Assembly: GCF_000337175.1 (NCBI RefSeq)
Contig: NZ_AOIJ01000042.1
Location: 1-44,187, forward strand
Reading direction: 5' to 3'
DNA length: 44,187 nucleotides
Origin: Natrinema gari JCM 14663
GTDB taxonomy: Archaea > Halobacteriota > Halobacteria > Halobacteriales > Natrialbaceae
This document shows positions 25,686 through 34,473 of the stretch, one piece after another (positions within the stretch are counted from its first letter, which is position 1; each line of letters begins with the position of its first letter). The notes beneath the pieces are model-generated. The model saw nothing but the letters and a program-made list of their open reading frames with translations. It was not told where the DNA came from and made no database searches. A program made the translations under genes and the position numbers.

Positions 25686-25926
25686 TGGTGGGTGTATCCG
25701 GTGACAGCTACAGTTACTTATTGGACAGTGGGTAGAGGGGATTCTCTCATGTTGATCTTAGTCTCGACATGTTTGTTTGAATCTTCGATCAGGACCATAA
25801 TTGACAGAGAAGTGTCACTTAGAGAGATCGTTAACCGTTCTATCTGCTGGGAAGCTATAAATGGCCGTTCGTGGGCAGGTTGTCCTGCAACGAGCGAGCG
25901 ACCGCGATTGATCACAGACCGAACTC
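25686..25926. other. AT-rich intergenic region with promoter of the Tat-secreted protein
   Basis: It is markedly AT-richer than the core. TATA CTATAAATG at 25855-25863 would start transcription near 25887, leaving a leader of about 40 bases before ATG 25927. Short frames here (25692-25937 plus, 25718-25915 minus) show no recognisable domain. Confidence 0.45.
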
Positions 25927-26544
25927 ATGACGCCTAATCCAGCCAATTTCACGAGCGAAAACGGCGATACGAGTGTCACCGACTCCCCTGTCAACCGCCG
26001 CAACCTGCTCGGCGTGCTCGGAGTGGCGACTGGTTTCTCCACGCTCACCGGAACTGCTACAGCAACCACCCAGAACGTGGATTGCGGTGCGGACGGACGA
26101 GTGCGAACGCGCGGCTGTAGTGACGAAAGCCTAACCGGAAAAGACTGGTCAAGTGGCGCGGTTACGATTCAAGCGTGTCCTAATGGGGTAGGCGGAACAG
26201 CAACGCTGCGAGTCACCGGGCGGCTCGGATACGACCGCTACGGCCAACCACAACAGTCAGGCGGCACTGGCGACGGGCAGTCTGTTCAAGGAACTCAGAG
26301 CCAGCGCATCGTTGTAACGCAGGGACAGGAAATGAGCACTGAAGACGGCACCGCAGAACAGACACAGACCGTGATTATTGAGCAAGACCAGTCGATGTCT
26401 GGTGGCGGTGGTGGCAACCTTCCCGAAGTGGAGGTTACTCTACAGCCCGGCGAGAAGCGCACGCTCTGGTATACGGGGTCAATTACAGGATTCTCCACGA
26501 GCAATACTAATCTCAATATTGGAATAGCGAACCGCCCTGATTGA
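25927..26544 (+). CDS. orphan Tat-secreted protein, Gln/Gly/Ser-rich
   Basis: A 205-residue exported protein I do not recognise. NRRNLLGVLGVATGFS (24-39) is a twin-arginine signal; cleavage is likely near ATATTQ (about 45-50). The mature part has three Cys (CGADGR, GCSDES, ACPNGV), then a Gln-rich middle with alternating patterns (QPQQSGGTGDGQSVQGTQSQ, later EQTQTVIIEQDQ) and a beta-rich C-terminus ending in a strand set (EVEVTLQPGEKRTLWYTGS). It looks like a folded domain joined to a repetitive beta-prone region, as in surface or envelope proteins. It is the only intact gene in the decayed strip 24.7-28.0 kb, so recent arrival or selection is possible. Confidence 0.7.
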   Translation: MTPNPANFTSENGDTSVTDSPVNRRNLLGVLGVATGFSTLTGTATATTQNVDCGADGRVRTRGCSDESLTGKDWSSGAVTIQACPNGVGGTATLRVTGRLGYDRYGQPQQSGGTGDGQSVQGTQSQRIVVTQGQEMSTEDGTAEQTQTVIIEQDQSMSGGGGGNLPEVEVTLQPGEKRTLWYTGSITGFSTSNTNLNIGIANRPD

Positions 26545-26902
26545 AGAATCTCTTATCGATGGAGCGTGGGAGACACGCGCGACTCGTCTATCACCATTCG
26601 CTGATAGAGGGAGATCAACGATGAGAGAGTTCGTTGAAGTACGAATACCGATGGTCAACTACCAGACTGGGGACTCCCTGACCGTCGCAATTCGATCCCC
26701 TCAGTAGCACTTATACAACCGATACAATATAATTATTCATCTTATTTCCCCATATTTATAAAAGCACAACTCATCATTAAAATCCAAAAACAATTAGGCT
26801 TTTTACTCCTATTCCAGAGGGGAGACAGATAGTTCTCCGCAGACAGCCACCTGGGCACTGGAAAAGGATCAATTATCGGGTCAATCGCTCGGGGGGTGAA
26901 TT
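26545..26902. other. AT-rich non-coding region
   Basis: Notably AT-rich around 26710-26810, with several A/T runs that could act as promoters or as sites bent by nucleoid proteins. A 28-codon plus-strand frame (26621-26707, MREFVEVRIPMVNYQTGDSL and seven more residues) has protein-like composition but no placed promoter. No mobile-element ends were recognised. Confidence 0.4.
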
Positions 26903-27488
26903 ATTGAAGCCTCGAATCCGGTTGCCCCCAGCAGCGTACCGGGAACACCGCTACCAGTAGCAACCGGCGACCTCTCAGTCCCGGAAGATACGATCTTCAC
27001 CCGGACAGTAGTCGGCTGCTTGCTCGGAGCGCTGCATGATTTTGATGTCGAACCATTCTGGCAGCGATAGGTACCAGCACCATAGGTAGTACCGGCACGG
27101 TTGGAACAGCAGCCGGTCAAGGCCGCGACCCCAGTCAATACGACCGCCCACGCACCATCACCCGCAACGGTGTCGAGTTCACGCAGTGGGACTGCTCACG
27201 AGTTATCATCGACGGCCACCGGAAATCGCCCAGATCGTCGTCGCCGTCCAGTACAACGGCATCTCACAACCCGAAGGCATCGAAGACACAGTCAGTGGGA
27301 CGGTGGACATCCGTCAGTTCGAGTTGCCGGTCGATATCCGCGTCAACGACCACCTCCACGAGTTTGACCCGCTTGGGGGTCGTTTGGTTATCAAGGGAGT
27401 CATCGTCTACACCTCGGTCACTGACCGGTCGCTTCCGGAGAGTACTCAGGGGTTTCTCGCCTCCGTCGGGTGGCCACTGGGCGAGTGA
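26903..27488 (+). pseudogene. frameshifted remnant of an unknown plus-strand gene
   Basis: Protein-like sequence continues through three frames in order. Frame at 26903: EASNPVAPSSVPGTPLPVAT to DFDVEPFWQR, stop at 27068. Then frame at 27076: GTVGTAAGQGRDPSQYDRPR, TITRNGVEFTQWDCSRVIID. Then, after a shift near 27220, EIAQIVVAVQYNGISQPEGI to GFLASVGWPLGE and a proper stop at 27486-27488. The joins, especially IIDGH followed by PEIAQIVV, read as one protein broken by small indels. I do not recognise the family. The last part is well preserved, so decay is recent or the C-terminal domain is still expressed from an internal start. Confidence 0.5.
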
Positions 27489-27634
27489 GACTGTTCGGAG
27501 GTGCGACAGATGACGCCACCAGACAGCATCATCCGGTCTGAGATTCCGTACGGCCACGAGGCCAACCCTATTGAACGGGTCTGCACTCGCTGCTAACCAC
27601 CTGGCTACGAGATTGGATTGACGCTACTCCGGTT

Positions 27635-27932
27635 TCAGTTATGGCGGTGCCGTCCGGTTTGGTGCTTTCCTGTTTGTAACAGCACTGTTGTACCATCACA
27701 GATGTACGCTGGGAATTCTCCATACTGTGCTGTCCCAACGTACCGATATCGAGGTGGCGAATTGACTGGTAGTTGGGTTCCATCGAGGCTAGTTGCACGT
27801 CGCTCGCTTTCATCGTCAATGACTCTCAGCGTTGGCGAGAGCGTGAAGACCGGAATATCTATCGCCCAGTAGAGCGCGCCCTTCCAGAGGCGCTCACCAC
27901 GCCCGTGTGCATCTTCGAGGGCATCTCCGCCT
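27635..27932 (-). pseudogene. open minus-strand gene fragment without start codon
   Basis: A stop-to-stop frame of 99 codons on the minus strand with protein-like content: GERLWKGALYWAIDIPVFTL, then LPVNSPPRYRYVGTAQYGEF and AYICDGTTVLLQTGK, ending at 27635. No ATG or GTG stands at a credible place, and a stop lies at 27933-27935. It probably is the C-terminal part of a gene truncated on its 5' side. Family unknown. It lies between the frameshifted gene and the end of secY. Confidence 0.4.
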
Positions 27933-27991
27933 CACCTCTGAACCAGTAGCGAACGACCGCTACAGCAGGCTGGTTCTGCGTGAAGAGATGT

Positions 27992-28007
27992 GGGCGTCGA
28001 AACGCCC
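27992..28007 (-). terminator. hairpin with TTCG loop after secY
   Basis: GGGCGT and ACGCCC pair around a TTCG tetraloop, 16 bases after the secY stop on the minus strand. A UUCG loop closed by strong pairs is very stable. It may end or protect the long ribosomal operon transcript. No T-run follows, so it may be a processing or stabilising stem instead. Confidence 0.5.
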
Positions 28008-28022
28008 GAAAACAGATTATCG

Positions 28023-29495
28023 TTATTCGCTGCCGAACATCTGGCGCATCATCGGATGCATTTCCATCATCTGCTCCTCGGCGATCTCCTCGTACAGTTT
28101 GTACGTGATGGAGACAGCCAGCAGCAGTCCGGTTCCGCTGATGCCGCCGATGGTACCGAGCATGTTCGCACAGACGGCCAGCAGGCCAACCAGCGCACCG
28201 CCGATGACGGTCACCTGCGGGATGTACCGCTCCATGACCTTCTCGATGACGCCGACGTTCTGTCGGAAGCCGGGGATCTGCATCCCGGAGTTCTGGATCT
28301 GCTTTGCCGTCGATTCGGGCCCCATGTCAGTGGTTTCGACCCAGAAGATGGCAAAGACCGCGCCACCGACGATCATGAAGGTGACGTCGATGCCGATCCG
28401 GATCATCACCTGCCACCACTCCTGGGAGACGTTCGCTGTCCACCACATCCAGTCCTGTCGGGAGTAGATCGGGGCCACGTAGTAGAAGAACCCACTGGCG
28501 GGCTGGCCCTGTGAGTAGGTCCCGAGCCAGGTAGGCATGTTCCCCCACTGGCTGTTCAGGATCTGTCCCATGAACTGGACGTTCGCTTGCACTGCACGAA
28601 CGAGGATCATGGGCAGGACGCTCGCGTAGATGAGCTTCACGGGGAAGCGCCCGCGCGCACCCTTCACTCGAGCGTGACTGAGCGGAATCTCGACGCGAAC
28701 CGACTCCGCGTAGACGACGATCCCGAAGATCAGCAGCGTCGTGAACAGCCCGATGAGGTTCCCTTCAGTGACCAATAGGGCGTAAAGCCCCTCGCCGGAC
28801 GCGATCGAGCCGATCTCGACCTGCCCGACCAGGATCTGGTACCAGCTGTAGAAGAGCCCGCCCGAGTTGGGCTGGATGAAACCGGCGACCAGACGCTGGC
28901 TCACGCCGGCGATGATGAACAGACCGATCCCGCTGCCGACGCCCCACTTGCTGACGACCTCGTCCATATAGAGGATGAGGATCCCGCCAACGAAGATCTG
29001 GGCGAACATCAGGATCTGGATCTGTGTCGCGGTGAGCGCCATCCCACCGAGTTGCATCGACGTCTGGGCAGGCAGGAAGCCCCCTCCCGGCGGACCGGAG
29101 AACACCATCGGGAGCCCGGTCAGGATGACCATCAGGATGACCAGCAGCTTCTGGAGCCCCTGATAGAGGACCTGGTCCCGTGGATCGTCGGTGTCGAGCC
29201 CGAGTAGGTTCGCCCCGCCGAGCAGTTGTAAGACGATGCTCGCGGTGACGATCGGACCGATACCGACCTGCAGGACTGATCCGTGTGACCCGGCGAGGAT
29301 CGCACGGAACTCACCGAAGAGGTCGCCCGATCCGCCGGCCTGGTAACCGAGCAGCGTGATGCTCGTCAGGAAGAAGTACAACATCAGGATACCGGCCGTC
29401 CACATCAGCTTGCGCTTGAAGGGGACGTGCCCCTCCGGACGGCGCACTGCTGGCATCCGCGTGAGGACCGGTTCAGCGGCTTCCTTCCATCCCAT
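28023..29495 (-). CDS. secY: protein translocase subunit SecY
   Basis: A 490-residue core channel of the Sec translocon with ten membrane helices. The N-terminal amphipathic segment (MGWKEAAEPVLTRMPAVRRP) and the first helix (ILMLYFFLTSITLLGYQ), the plug region around GGSGDLFGEF, and the cytoplasmic loop IPLSHARVKGARGRFPVKL are typical of archaeal SecY/Sec61alpha. It exports or inserts proteins such as the subtilase and pilins of this window. It is the last gene of the spc part of the ribosomal operon, 3 bases after uL15. In most haloarchaea adk follows immediately, which is not so here. Confidence 0.96.
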   Translation of the reverse strand: MGWKEAAEPVLTRMPAVRRPEGHVPFKRKLMWTAGILMLYFFLTSITLLGYQAGGSGDLFGEFRAILAGSHGSVLQVGIGPIVTASIVLQLLGGANLLGLDTDDPRDQVLYQGLQKLLVILMVILTGLPMVFSGPPGGGFLPAQTSMQLGGMALTATQIQILMFAQIFVGGILILYMDEVVSKWGVGSGIGLFIIAGVSQRLVAGFIQPNSGGLFYSWYQILVGQVEIGSIASGEGLYALLVTEGNLIGLFTTLLIFGIVVYAESVRVEIPLSHARVKGARGRFPVKLIYASVLPMILVRAVQANVQFMGQILNSQWGNMPTWLGTYSQGQPASGFFYYVAPIYSRQDWMWWTANVSQEWWQVMIRIGIDVTFMIVGGAVFAIFWVETTDMGPESTAKQIQNSGMQIPGFRQNVGVIEKVMERYIPQVTVIGGALVGLLAVCANMLGTIGGISGTGLLLAVSITYKLYEEIAEEQMMEMHPMMRQMFGSE

Positions 29496-29498
29496 ATG

Positions 29499-29987
29499 TT
29501 ATTCCTTGTCCTGTTCAGCGTCGGCTTCGGCGTCGTCGTCCTCCTGTGCTCGCTCCGAGATGACTGCCTCGCCGCCGGCAGCCTCGAGTTTCTCCTCGGC
29601 CGCATCGGAGAACGCGTCCGCCGTTATCTCGAGCGTGTTCCGGACCTGACCGGACCCGAGGACCTTCACCGTGTCGACCTCGTGGCCGTCCTCGACGATG
29701 TCGCGTGCGTCGAGTCGGTAGCCATCGTCGGTCTCCTCGGCGAGATCGTCCGCGACGTAGAGGATCGCGTCCTCGTCTAGCTTCTGGACGTCGATCTCCG
29801 CGACATCCTCGCGGATGTCGTGGGGTCGCTTGAAGCCGTGTTTGCCCTTCGGTTCGTAGTTGTGGAACTCGTGTTTGCTGCGCCCGGCACGGCCGCGGCC
29901 ACCACGGTGGCCCGCACCGCGTCGGTTCTTGTGGGAACCGCCGCTGTGGGTTCGCGATCCGCGCTGGCGTCGTTTTTTGCTCGTCAT
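29499..29987 (-). CDS. rpl15: 50S ribosomal protein uL15
   Basis: A 162-residue large-subunit protein. The basic glycine-rich N-terminus (SKKRRQRGSRTHSGGSHKNR) threads into 23S rRNA, as in all uL15; the globular domain follows with DTVKVLGSGQVRNTLEITAD. The C-terminal 25 residues are an acidic halophile extension. It lies 3 bases before secY and 2 bases after uL30. Confidence 0.95.
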   Translation of the reverse strand: MTSKKRRQRGSRTHSGGSHKNRRGAGHRGGRGRAGRSKHEFHNYEPKGKHGFKRPHDIREDVAEIDVQKLDEDAILYVADDLAEETDDGYRLDARDIVEDGHEVDTVKVLGSGQVRNTLEITADAFSDAAEEKLEAAGGEAVISERAQEDDDAEADAEQDKE

Positions 29988-29989
29988 GG

Positions 29990-30457
29990 TTATCGCATCG
30001 ATTCTAGGAGGTCGTTAATCTCCCCTGTTGTATGCTTTCCGAGTTGGCCGCCCTCGACGGTCGGCTTTTTGATACCCTCGTGACCCCCCCGCGGTGGGTG
30101 GAGTCGAAGCGTCGGTGACAGTCCCTCGTCACGGAGCGTCGTCTCCTCCGCCAGGAGCGCCGCGGCCAGGGCACCGAAGTCGTCGTACTCGGTGTTGTCG
30201 GCCAGCCACTCCTCGTCGACATCGGACTGATCCCCTTCGAGGGGCTCCGCTCGCTTCGCGAGCAGGGTCTCGAGGACGTCCGCGTCGGGCTCGCCGACGG
30301 CGACGTAGTCGTTGACCTTCGCGATCATCCCCTCGTAGGCGTCGGTCTCGGGGACGAGCGTGCAGTGGTTGACGTTGTGGATGTTGAGCATCGACAGGGT
30401 ATCCTGTACGTCTTCCTGTCGGTTCACTTCGCCGCGGATCTGGACGATCGCTTTCAT
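29990..30457 (-). CDS. rpl30: 50S ribosomal protein uL30
   Basis: A 155-residue archaeal-type uL30, about twice the size of bacterial L30. It starts with the [20 protein letters not shown] strand-helix and continues with [19 protein letters not shown]; the basic [20 protein letters not shown] binds rRNA. The ATG overlaps the uS5 stop by four bases. Confidence 0.95.
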   Translation of the reverse strand: MKAIVQIRGEVNRQEDVQDTLSMLNIHNVNHCTLVPETDAYEGMIAKVNDYVAVGEPDADVLETLLAKRAEPLEGDQSDVDEEWLADNTEYDDFGALAAALLAEETTLRDEGLSPTLRLHPPRGGHEGIKKPTVEGGQLGKHTTGEINDLLESMR

Positions 30458-31113
30458 TGGTCAGCCACCTCGGCGTCCTCTCGGTTGGGTCGTCGTCGCG
30501 GATGACGCGACTGGGAGGCGTTCTCGAGCGCGTTGTAGGTCGCCTTCGCGAGGTTGACCGTTGTTCGAGTGTTGCCGTGGCTCTTGGTCCAGGCGTTCTC
30601 GATGCCGGCCAGCTCGAGGACGTGACGGACGGTGTCGCTGGCGGCCAGTCCCAGCCCTTCGGGGGCGGGGATGACCTCGACTTCGACGGAGCCGGCTTTG
30701 CCGGTCGTCCGTCGAGTCAGCGAGTGTGGCCGGTCCGAGCGGTCCTCCCAGGAGCCCGATCCGCGCGGGACCTGGATCATGTTCAGCTTCGCGATACCGA
30801 TCGCCTTCTGGATGGCGGAGCCGACCTGATCGTCTCGGCCTTCGGCGTAGCCGATGAACCCGTCGCGGTTGCCGACGGCAACGACACAGCGGAACTTCAC
30901 GCGTCGTCCGGAGTCGGTCATCCGCTGGACCATGTTGATGTCCAGCACTTCGTCTTCCAGTCCAGGGAGGAGCTGGTCGACGAGTTCGGGTTCCTTCAGC
31001 GGGAGGCCAGAGTTGAGGGCGTCTTCCATCGTCTCGATGTCGCCCTCCTGGACCTTCCGGCCGAGACGGGTGACTGGCTGCCAACCGCCGTCGTTGTAGT
31101 TGTTTCCACTCAT
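30454..31113 (-). CDS. rps5: 30S ribosomal protein uS5
   Basis: A 219-residue small-subunit protein with the double-stranded RNA-binding-like N-domain ([20 protein letters not shown]) and the C-terminal S5 domain ([20 protein letters not shown]). It works in decoding accuracy and mRNA unwinding at the entry channel. It overlaps uL18 and uL30 by four bases on each side. Confidence 0.95.
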   Translation of the reverse strand: MSGNNYNDGGWQPVTRLGRKVQEGDIETMEDALNSGLPLKEPELVDQLLPGLEDEVLDINMVQRMTDSGRRVKFRCVVAVGNRDGFIGYAEGRDDQVGSAIQKAIGIAKLNMIQVPRGSGSWEDRSDRPHSLTRRTTGKAGSVEVEVIPAPEGLGLAASDTVRHVLELAGIENAWTKSHGNTRTTVNLAKATYNALENASQSRHPRRRPNREDAEVADQ

Positions 31114-31658
31114 TCGAGAATCGCCTCTCGTACGTCGTCGAAGTGTTCGGGGAGATCAGTCGCGTCGAACTCGCCGCTGTACAGCGGCTCGTCTAACTGC
31201 TCGGCGTACTCGGCGATGTGCTCGCCGCGCGTACGCGACCAGTCCGCGAGCACGCTGTCGTTGTGCGGAATCTCGAGGCCGGCGTCGATCGCGCCCTCCT
31301 GTACCGCGAACACCTTGTTGCCGGGCGTCGCCGTGTTGAGACCGATGTCGAGGACCGCTTCCTCGAGACCTGCCTCGACGGCTCGTTTGCCGGCCAGAAG
31401 GCCGGTCAGATACGCCGCGGAAATGTTGCCCGTGGGTGCGTCCCAGCCGTACTCCGCCAGATCGCTCGAGTGTGCACTCGCAAGCGTCTCGTCTCCCTGA
31501 GGTCCGGGAGTGATCAGCTGCGCCGTAGTATGCTTGTTGCTCTTGCGAGCAACCAGGCGTGGCTTGCCCGATTTCAGCAGGCGCAACCTCTGGTGGTAGT
31601 CCGTCCGGACCTCACGGCGACGCCGCATCGGTACTTTGTATCGTGGTCCTGTCGCCAT
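31110..31658 (-). CDS. rpl18: 50S ribosomal protein uL18
   Basis: A 182-residue archaeal uL18, a 5S rRNA-binding protein of the central protuberance. The N-terminus has [20 protein letters not shown] and the middle [20 protein letters not shown], both typical. The C-terminal half is acidic. The ATG shares one base with the eL19 stop. Confidence 0.95.
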   Translation of the reverse strand: MATGPRYKVPMRRRREVRTDYHQRLRLLKSGKPRLVARKSNKHTTAQLITPGPQGDETLASAHSSDLAEYGWDAPTGNISAAYLTGLLAGKRAVEAGLEEAVLDIGLNTATPGNKVFAVQEGAIDAGLEIPHNDSVLADWSRTRGEHIAEYAEQLDEPLYSGEFDATDLPEHFDDVREAILE

Positions 31659-32107
31659 TATTGGTCACCGTAGGTTTCGTCGATATAGTTCAACAGGTAC
31701 CGGACGCTACGGAACTCCCCGCCGCCAGCCTTCTTGTAGAGCTCGCGGTACTGCGTGGGCGTGAGTTCGCCCTTATCGCGGAGTTCGCGCAGCTTCCGTC
31801 GCTGTGCGCGAATCTTGTTCTGCCATTCGTCTTTCTCGTTCTGGCGTGCGCCCTTCTTGCCGCGGCGCTTGCCCTGCCCGTTCTGGTGGCCGTAGGCGCG
31901 CTTCGCGTTCCGTTCGCGAGCGCGGCCGCGGGAGTTGCCCGAGGGGTCGTCGGCCTGAATGCGACCCTCGTCGACGAGTTCGCGGATCTCGTCGCGCGTG
32001 ATCGCTTCGGCGATGTCGCCCTGCGCATCGGGGTCGAGCCAGACGCGGTTCTCGCCGACGTCCAAGACGTCAGCGGCGAGTCGCTTCTGTGCTGTGAGAT
32101 CAGTCAT
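31658..32107 (-). CDS. rpl19e: 50S ribosomal protein eL19
   Basis: A 149-residue archaeal/eukaryal-only protein. [20 protein letters not shown] is the classic eL19 N-terminus; the long central helix is basic ([20 protein letters not shown]) and [19 protein letters not shown] ends it. It overlaps the eL32 stop by eight bases. Confidence 0.96.
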   Translation of the reverse strand: MTDLTAQKRLAADVLDVGENRVWLDPDAQGDIAEAITRDEIRELVDEGRIQADDPSGNSRGRARERNAKRAYGHQNGQGKRRGKKGARQNEKDEWQNKIRAQRRKLRELRDKGELTPTQYRELYKKAGGGEFRSVRYLLNYIDETYGDQ

Positions 32108-32825
32108 CGGATTCCACCTCGACTTCCTCGTAGGTCGGGTTCAGGACGCGAATGCCCTGTTCTTCGGCGATCTCTTCGATCCGCTCGCGCTTGCGCGCAC
32201 CGACGGCGGATGCGATCCGAACCGCCTCACGGGAGCCGTCGACGCCCTCGAGGTCGTCCGTGTTCTCGACGTAGACTTCCTCGAAGCCGCTGGGGTGTTT
32301 CCCGCGGACTGCTTTCGGCGTGCGGTAGCCGGCCTGGACTTTCGGGCCCTTGCCCTTGACGCCGCGGCGCTGCTTGGACAGCGTCCCGCGGGGTCGACGC
32401 CAGGATTCCGGCGTCCGCTTTTTCTTGTGGTAGTCCTGTCGATTGAACTGCGGGTTCCCTTCGCTCCGCCGACGGTTGAGGAGTCGCTCCTCGTTCTCGG
32501 AGAGGTCGGGCGTCTTCTCGGTCAGCCCGCGGGCCTGCAGTTCGGTCTCGACGTCTTCGTCGGGTTCCGCTTCCGCCTCGGCACCCTCGTCTTCGATCTC
32601 GGCTTCGGTTTCCTCGGTGACTTCGAGGTCACCGACGTCGGCCTTGATACGGGCGGCGAGTGCGTTCCCGACGCCGTCGGCTTCGGCGAGGGCGTCCTGA
32701 TCGGCTTCCTTGACGTCCTGGATGGTCTCGAAGCCGGCGTCTCGCAGTGCGTCTGCCTTGCTCGCACCGACGCCGCTGATGTCCTCGAGCTCCTGGGGTT
32801 CGTCGTTCGATTGGTCGTCTGCCAT
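32100..32825 (-). CDS. rpl32e: 50S ribosomal protein eL32 with N-terminal helix-hairpin-helix extension
   Basis: A 241-residue protein. The C-terminal 130 residues ([20 protein letters not shown] onward) are canonical eL32. The N-terminal 60 residues hold a helix-hairpin-helix pair ([20 protein letters not shown] and [17 protein letters not shown]) like those of DNA-repair proteins, and an acidic linker follows. This extension is known in haloarchaeal eL32; what it binds is unclear. It starts 3 bases after uL6. Confidence 0.95.
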   Translation of the reverse strand: MADDQSNDEPQELEDISGVGASKADALRDAGFETIQDVKEADQDALAEADGVGNALAARIKADVGDLEVTEETEAEIEDEGAEAEAEPDEDVETELQARGLTEKTPDLSENEERLLNRRRSEGNPQFNRQDYHKKKRTPESWRRPRGTLSKQRRGVKGKGPKVQAGYRTPKAVRGKHPSGFEEVYVENTDDLEGVDGSREAVRIASAVGARKRERIEEIAEEQGIRVLNPTYEEVEVESDD

Positions 32826-32828
32826 CTA

Positions 32829-33362
32829 TCAGGCACCTCCTTTGGCGGGTTTGGTGGTGATGTAGACCCCGTCCTGGAAGACGCGGGTGTCCTTGCCGCT
32901 GACCTTCGTCAGCTGCTCGATGTCCGCCGCCGTCTGTCCGACATCTTCCTTGCTGGGGCCGGACAGCACGAGCTGCTCGTCGTCGACGGAGACCTCGGTG
33001 TCACCGTGGATAGTCGTTCGTCGCGGTGCCTTTTCGCCGAGGAAGTTCTCGATGACGACCTCGTCGCCCTCCACGCGGACCTGCATCGGGAAGTGAGAGT
33101 AGAAGACCTCCATCTCGTACTCCCAGCCCTCGGTCACGCCGTGGATGGCGTTGGTGATGTGGCTCTCGAAGGTGCCGACGGTCGAATTCGTCTTCGCGTC
33201 CTCGGCACCGCTTTCGATGACCACCTGGTCGTCGTCAGTCTCGACGGTCACGTCGGGATACCAGAGACGCCGGGTGACGGCGCCTTCCGGACCCTCGACG
33301 GTCACATCGAACCGATCGACCTCGACGGTTACGTTCTCGGGGATTTCCAGTTCGACTCGCAT
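32829..33362 (-). CDS. rpl6: 50S ribosomal protein uL6
   Basis: A 177-residue two-domain uL6. MRVELEIPENVTVEVDRFDV begins the first domain; VRVEGDEVVIENFLGEKAPR is the conserved second-domain motif. The start is placed at ATG 33362, 2 bases after the uS8 stop; upstream sequence in the same frame belongs to uS8 in another frame. Confidence 0.95.
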   Translation of the reverse strand: MRVELEIPENVTVEVDRFDVTVEGPEGAVTRRLWYPDVTVETDDDQVVIESGAEDAKTNSTVGTFESHITNAIHGVTEGWEYEMEVFYSHFPMQVRVEGDEVVIENFLGEKAPRRTTIHGDTEVSVDDEQLVLSGPSKEDVGQTAADIEQLTKVSGKDTRVFQDGVYITTKPAKGGA

Positions 33363-33364
33363 GA

Positions 33365-33757
33365 TTAGTAGACGTATGCGATCACCTGGCCCCCAATACC
33401 CTTCTCGCGCGCCTCGTAGTGACTCATGATGCCACTGCTCGTCGTGACGACGAGGGCACCGAAGTCCCGAGCGGGGAGATAGCGCTTCTCCCACTTCTCG
33501 AAGTCCTCGGAACCAACGGCGTAGCGGGGCTTGATGGGGCCGCACTCGTTGATCGCTCCTTTCAATTCGACCTCGAACTGACCGGCTTTGCCGTCGTCGA
33601 CGTACTCGAAGCCGTCGATGTACCCGCGGTCGTAGAAGACCTCGAGTACGCTGCCGATCTCGTTCGAGGCGGGCGTTACCTCGTGGGTAAGATGACCCAC
33701 GCTCTCGGCGTTGTCGAGTCCCGAAAGCGCGTTGCTGAGTGGATCGTTTCCGGTCAT
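33365..33757 (-). CDS. rps8: 30S ribosomal protein uS8
   Basis: A 130-residue uS8, a primary 16S rRNA binder. [17 protein letters not shown] starts it and [20 protein letters not shown] plus GGQVIAYVY ends it, all diagnostic. The ATG at 33757 is preferred to longer in-frame options, which overlap uS14 and uL5. It follows uS14 by one base. Confidence 0.95.
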   Translation of the reverse strand: MTGNDPLSNALSGLDNAESVGHLTHEVTPASNEIGSVLEVFYDRGYIDGFEYVDDGKAGQFEVELKGAINECGPIKPRYAVGSEDFEKWEKRYLPARDFGALVVTTSSGIMSHYEAREKGIGGQVIAYVY

Positions 33758-33758
33758 G

Positions 33759-33944
33759 TTATCGGTACTTCCTGAATCCCATGTCGCGGGCGATCTCGCG
33801 GAAGCACTGCCGGCAGAGGTTGATGTCGTACTTCCCGACAAGTCCCTGCTCGCGGCCACAGCGCTGACAGGACTCGATCTGTCCCGTTCGCTTCGCGGCG
33901 TGCTCGCCCGTGCGGTCGTTCTCTTCGGTTTCGCTTTCACTCAT
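33759..33944 (-). CDS. rps14: 30S ribosomal protein uS14 (zinc-binding type)
   Basis: A 61-residue uS14 with four zinc cysteines in CQRCG and CRQCF, ending in [10 protein letters not shown] as typical for archaeal S14. The N-terminal 20 residues are an acidic halophile extension. It overlaps the uL5 stop by eight bases. Confidence 0.95.
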   Translation of the reverse strand: MSESETEENDRTGEHAAKRTGQIESCQRCGREQGLVGKYDINLCRQCFREIARDMGFRKYR

Positions 33945-34473
33945 CGTCCGTGTCCTCCACGCTCACGTCGAAGTTGGCCTCGAGGAAGCCGATGGCGTCC
34001 TCGGGAGTCAGTCGGTGCTTCGACGGGATCGACCGGGTTGCCTTGTCGCGTTTGGCGATGCGGTAACCCGGACGCACCAGGTTAACGGTGACGTCCAGTC
34101 CGTAGATCCCGATGCTCGGATCGTACTCCTGGCTCGGGAAGTCGGTGTGCTCCTCGACGCCGAAGCTGAAGTTGCCCGTGTCGTCGAACTGGGCCGCCGA
34201 CAGCTCCGTCAGCGGCAGCGACTTCTCGAGGAACTCGTAGGCGTCGTCGTCGCGGAGGGTCACCTTCGCGCCGATCGGATCGCCCTGCCGAATCCCGAAG
34301 TCGGGTTCGGTTCGCTTGGCCTGGGTCCGGACGCTTTCCTGACCCGTGACCTCCTCGATGATGTCCTCTGCTTTGCCGAGTTCGCGACCGCCCTGACCGA
34401 CGCCCATGTGGACGACGACCTTCTCGACGCGCGGTTCGCGCATCTCGTGGAAGTCGGCGTCGGCTTCACTCAT
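33937..34473 (-). CDS. rpl5: 50S ribosomal protein uL5
   Basis: A 178-residue 5S rRNA-binding protein. [20 protein letters not shown] and [20 protein letters not shown] are uL5 hallmarks, then [20 protein letters not shown]. The start at 34473 ([11 protein letters not shown]) gives the normal length and overlaps the eS4 stop by eight bases. Confidence 0.95.
   Translation of the reverse strand: MSEADADFHEMREPRVEKVVVHMGVGQGGRELGKAEDIIEEVTGQESVRTQAKRTEPDFGIRQGDPIGAKVTLRDDDAYEFLEKSLPLTELSAAQFDDTGNFSFGVEEHTDFPSQEYDPSIGIYGLDVTVNLVRPGYRIAKRDKATRSIPSKHRLTPEDAIGFLEANFDVSVEDTDDE

Noticed and set aside
26881-27138. Possible lipoprotein frame on the minus strand (LTGC lipobox-like)
   Set aside because: The LTGC match is short, no proper signal peptide precedes it, and the plus strand gives a more convincing broken gene over the same bases.
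31959-33368. 469-codon open frame on the plus strand
   Set aside because: Antisense to eL19, eL32 and uL6; no recognisable domain.
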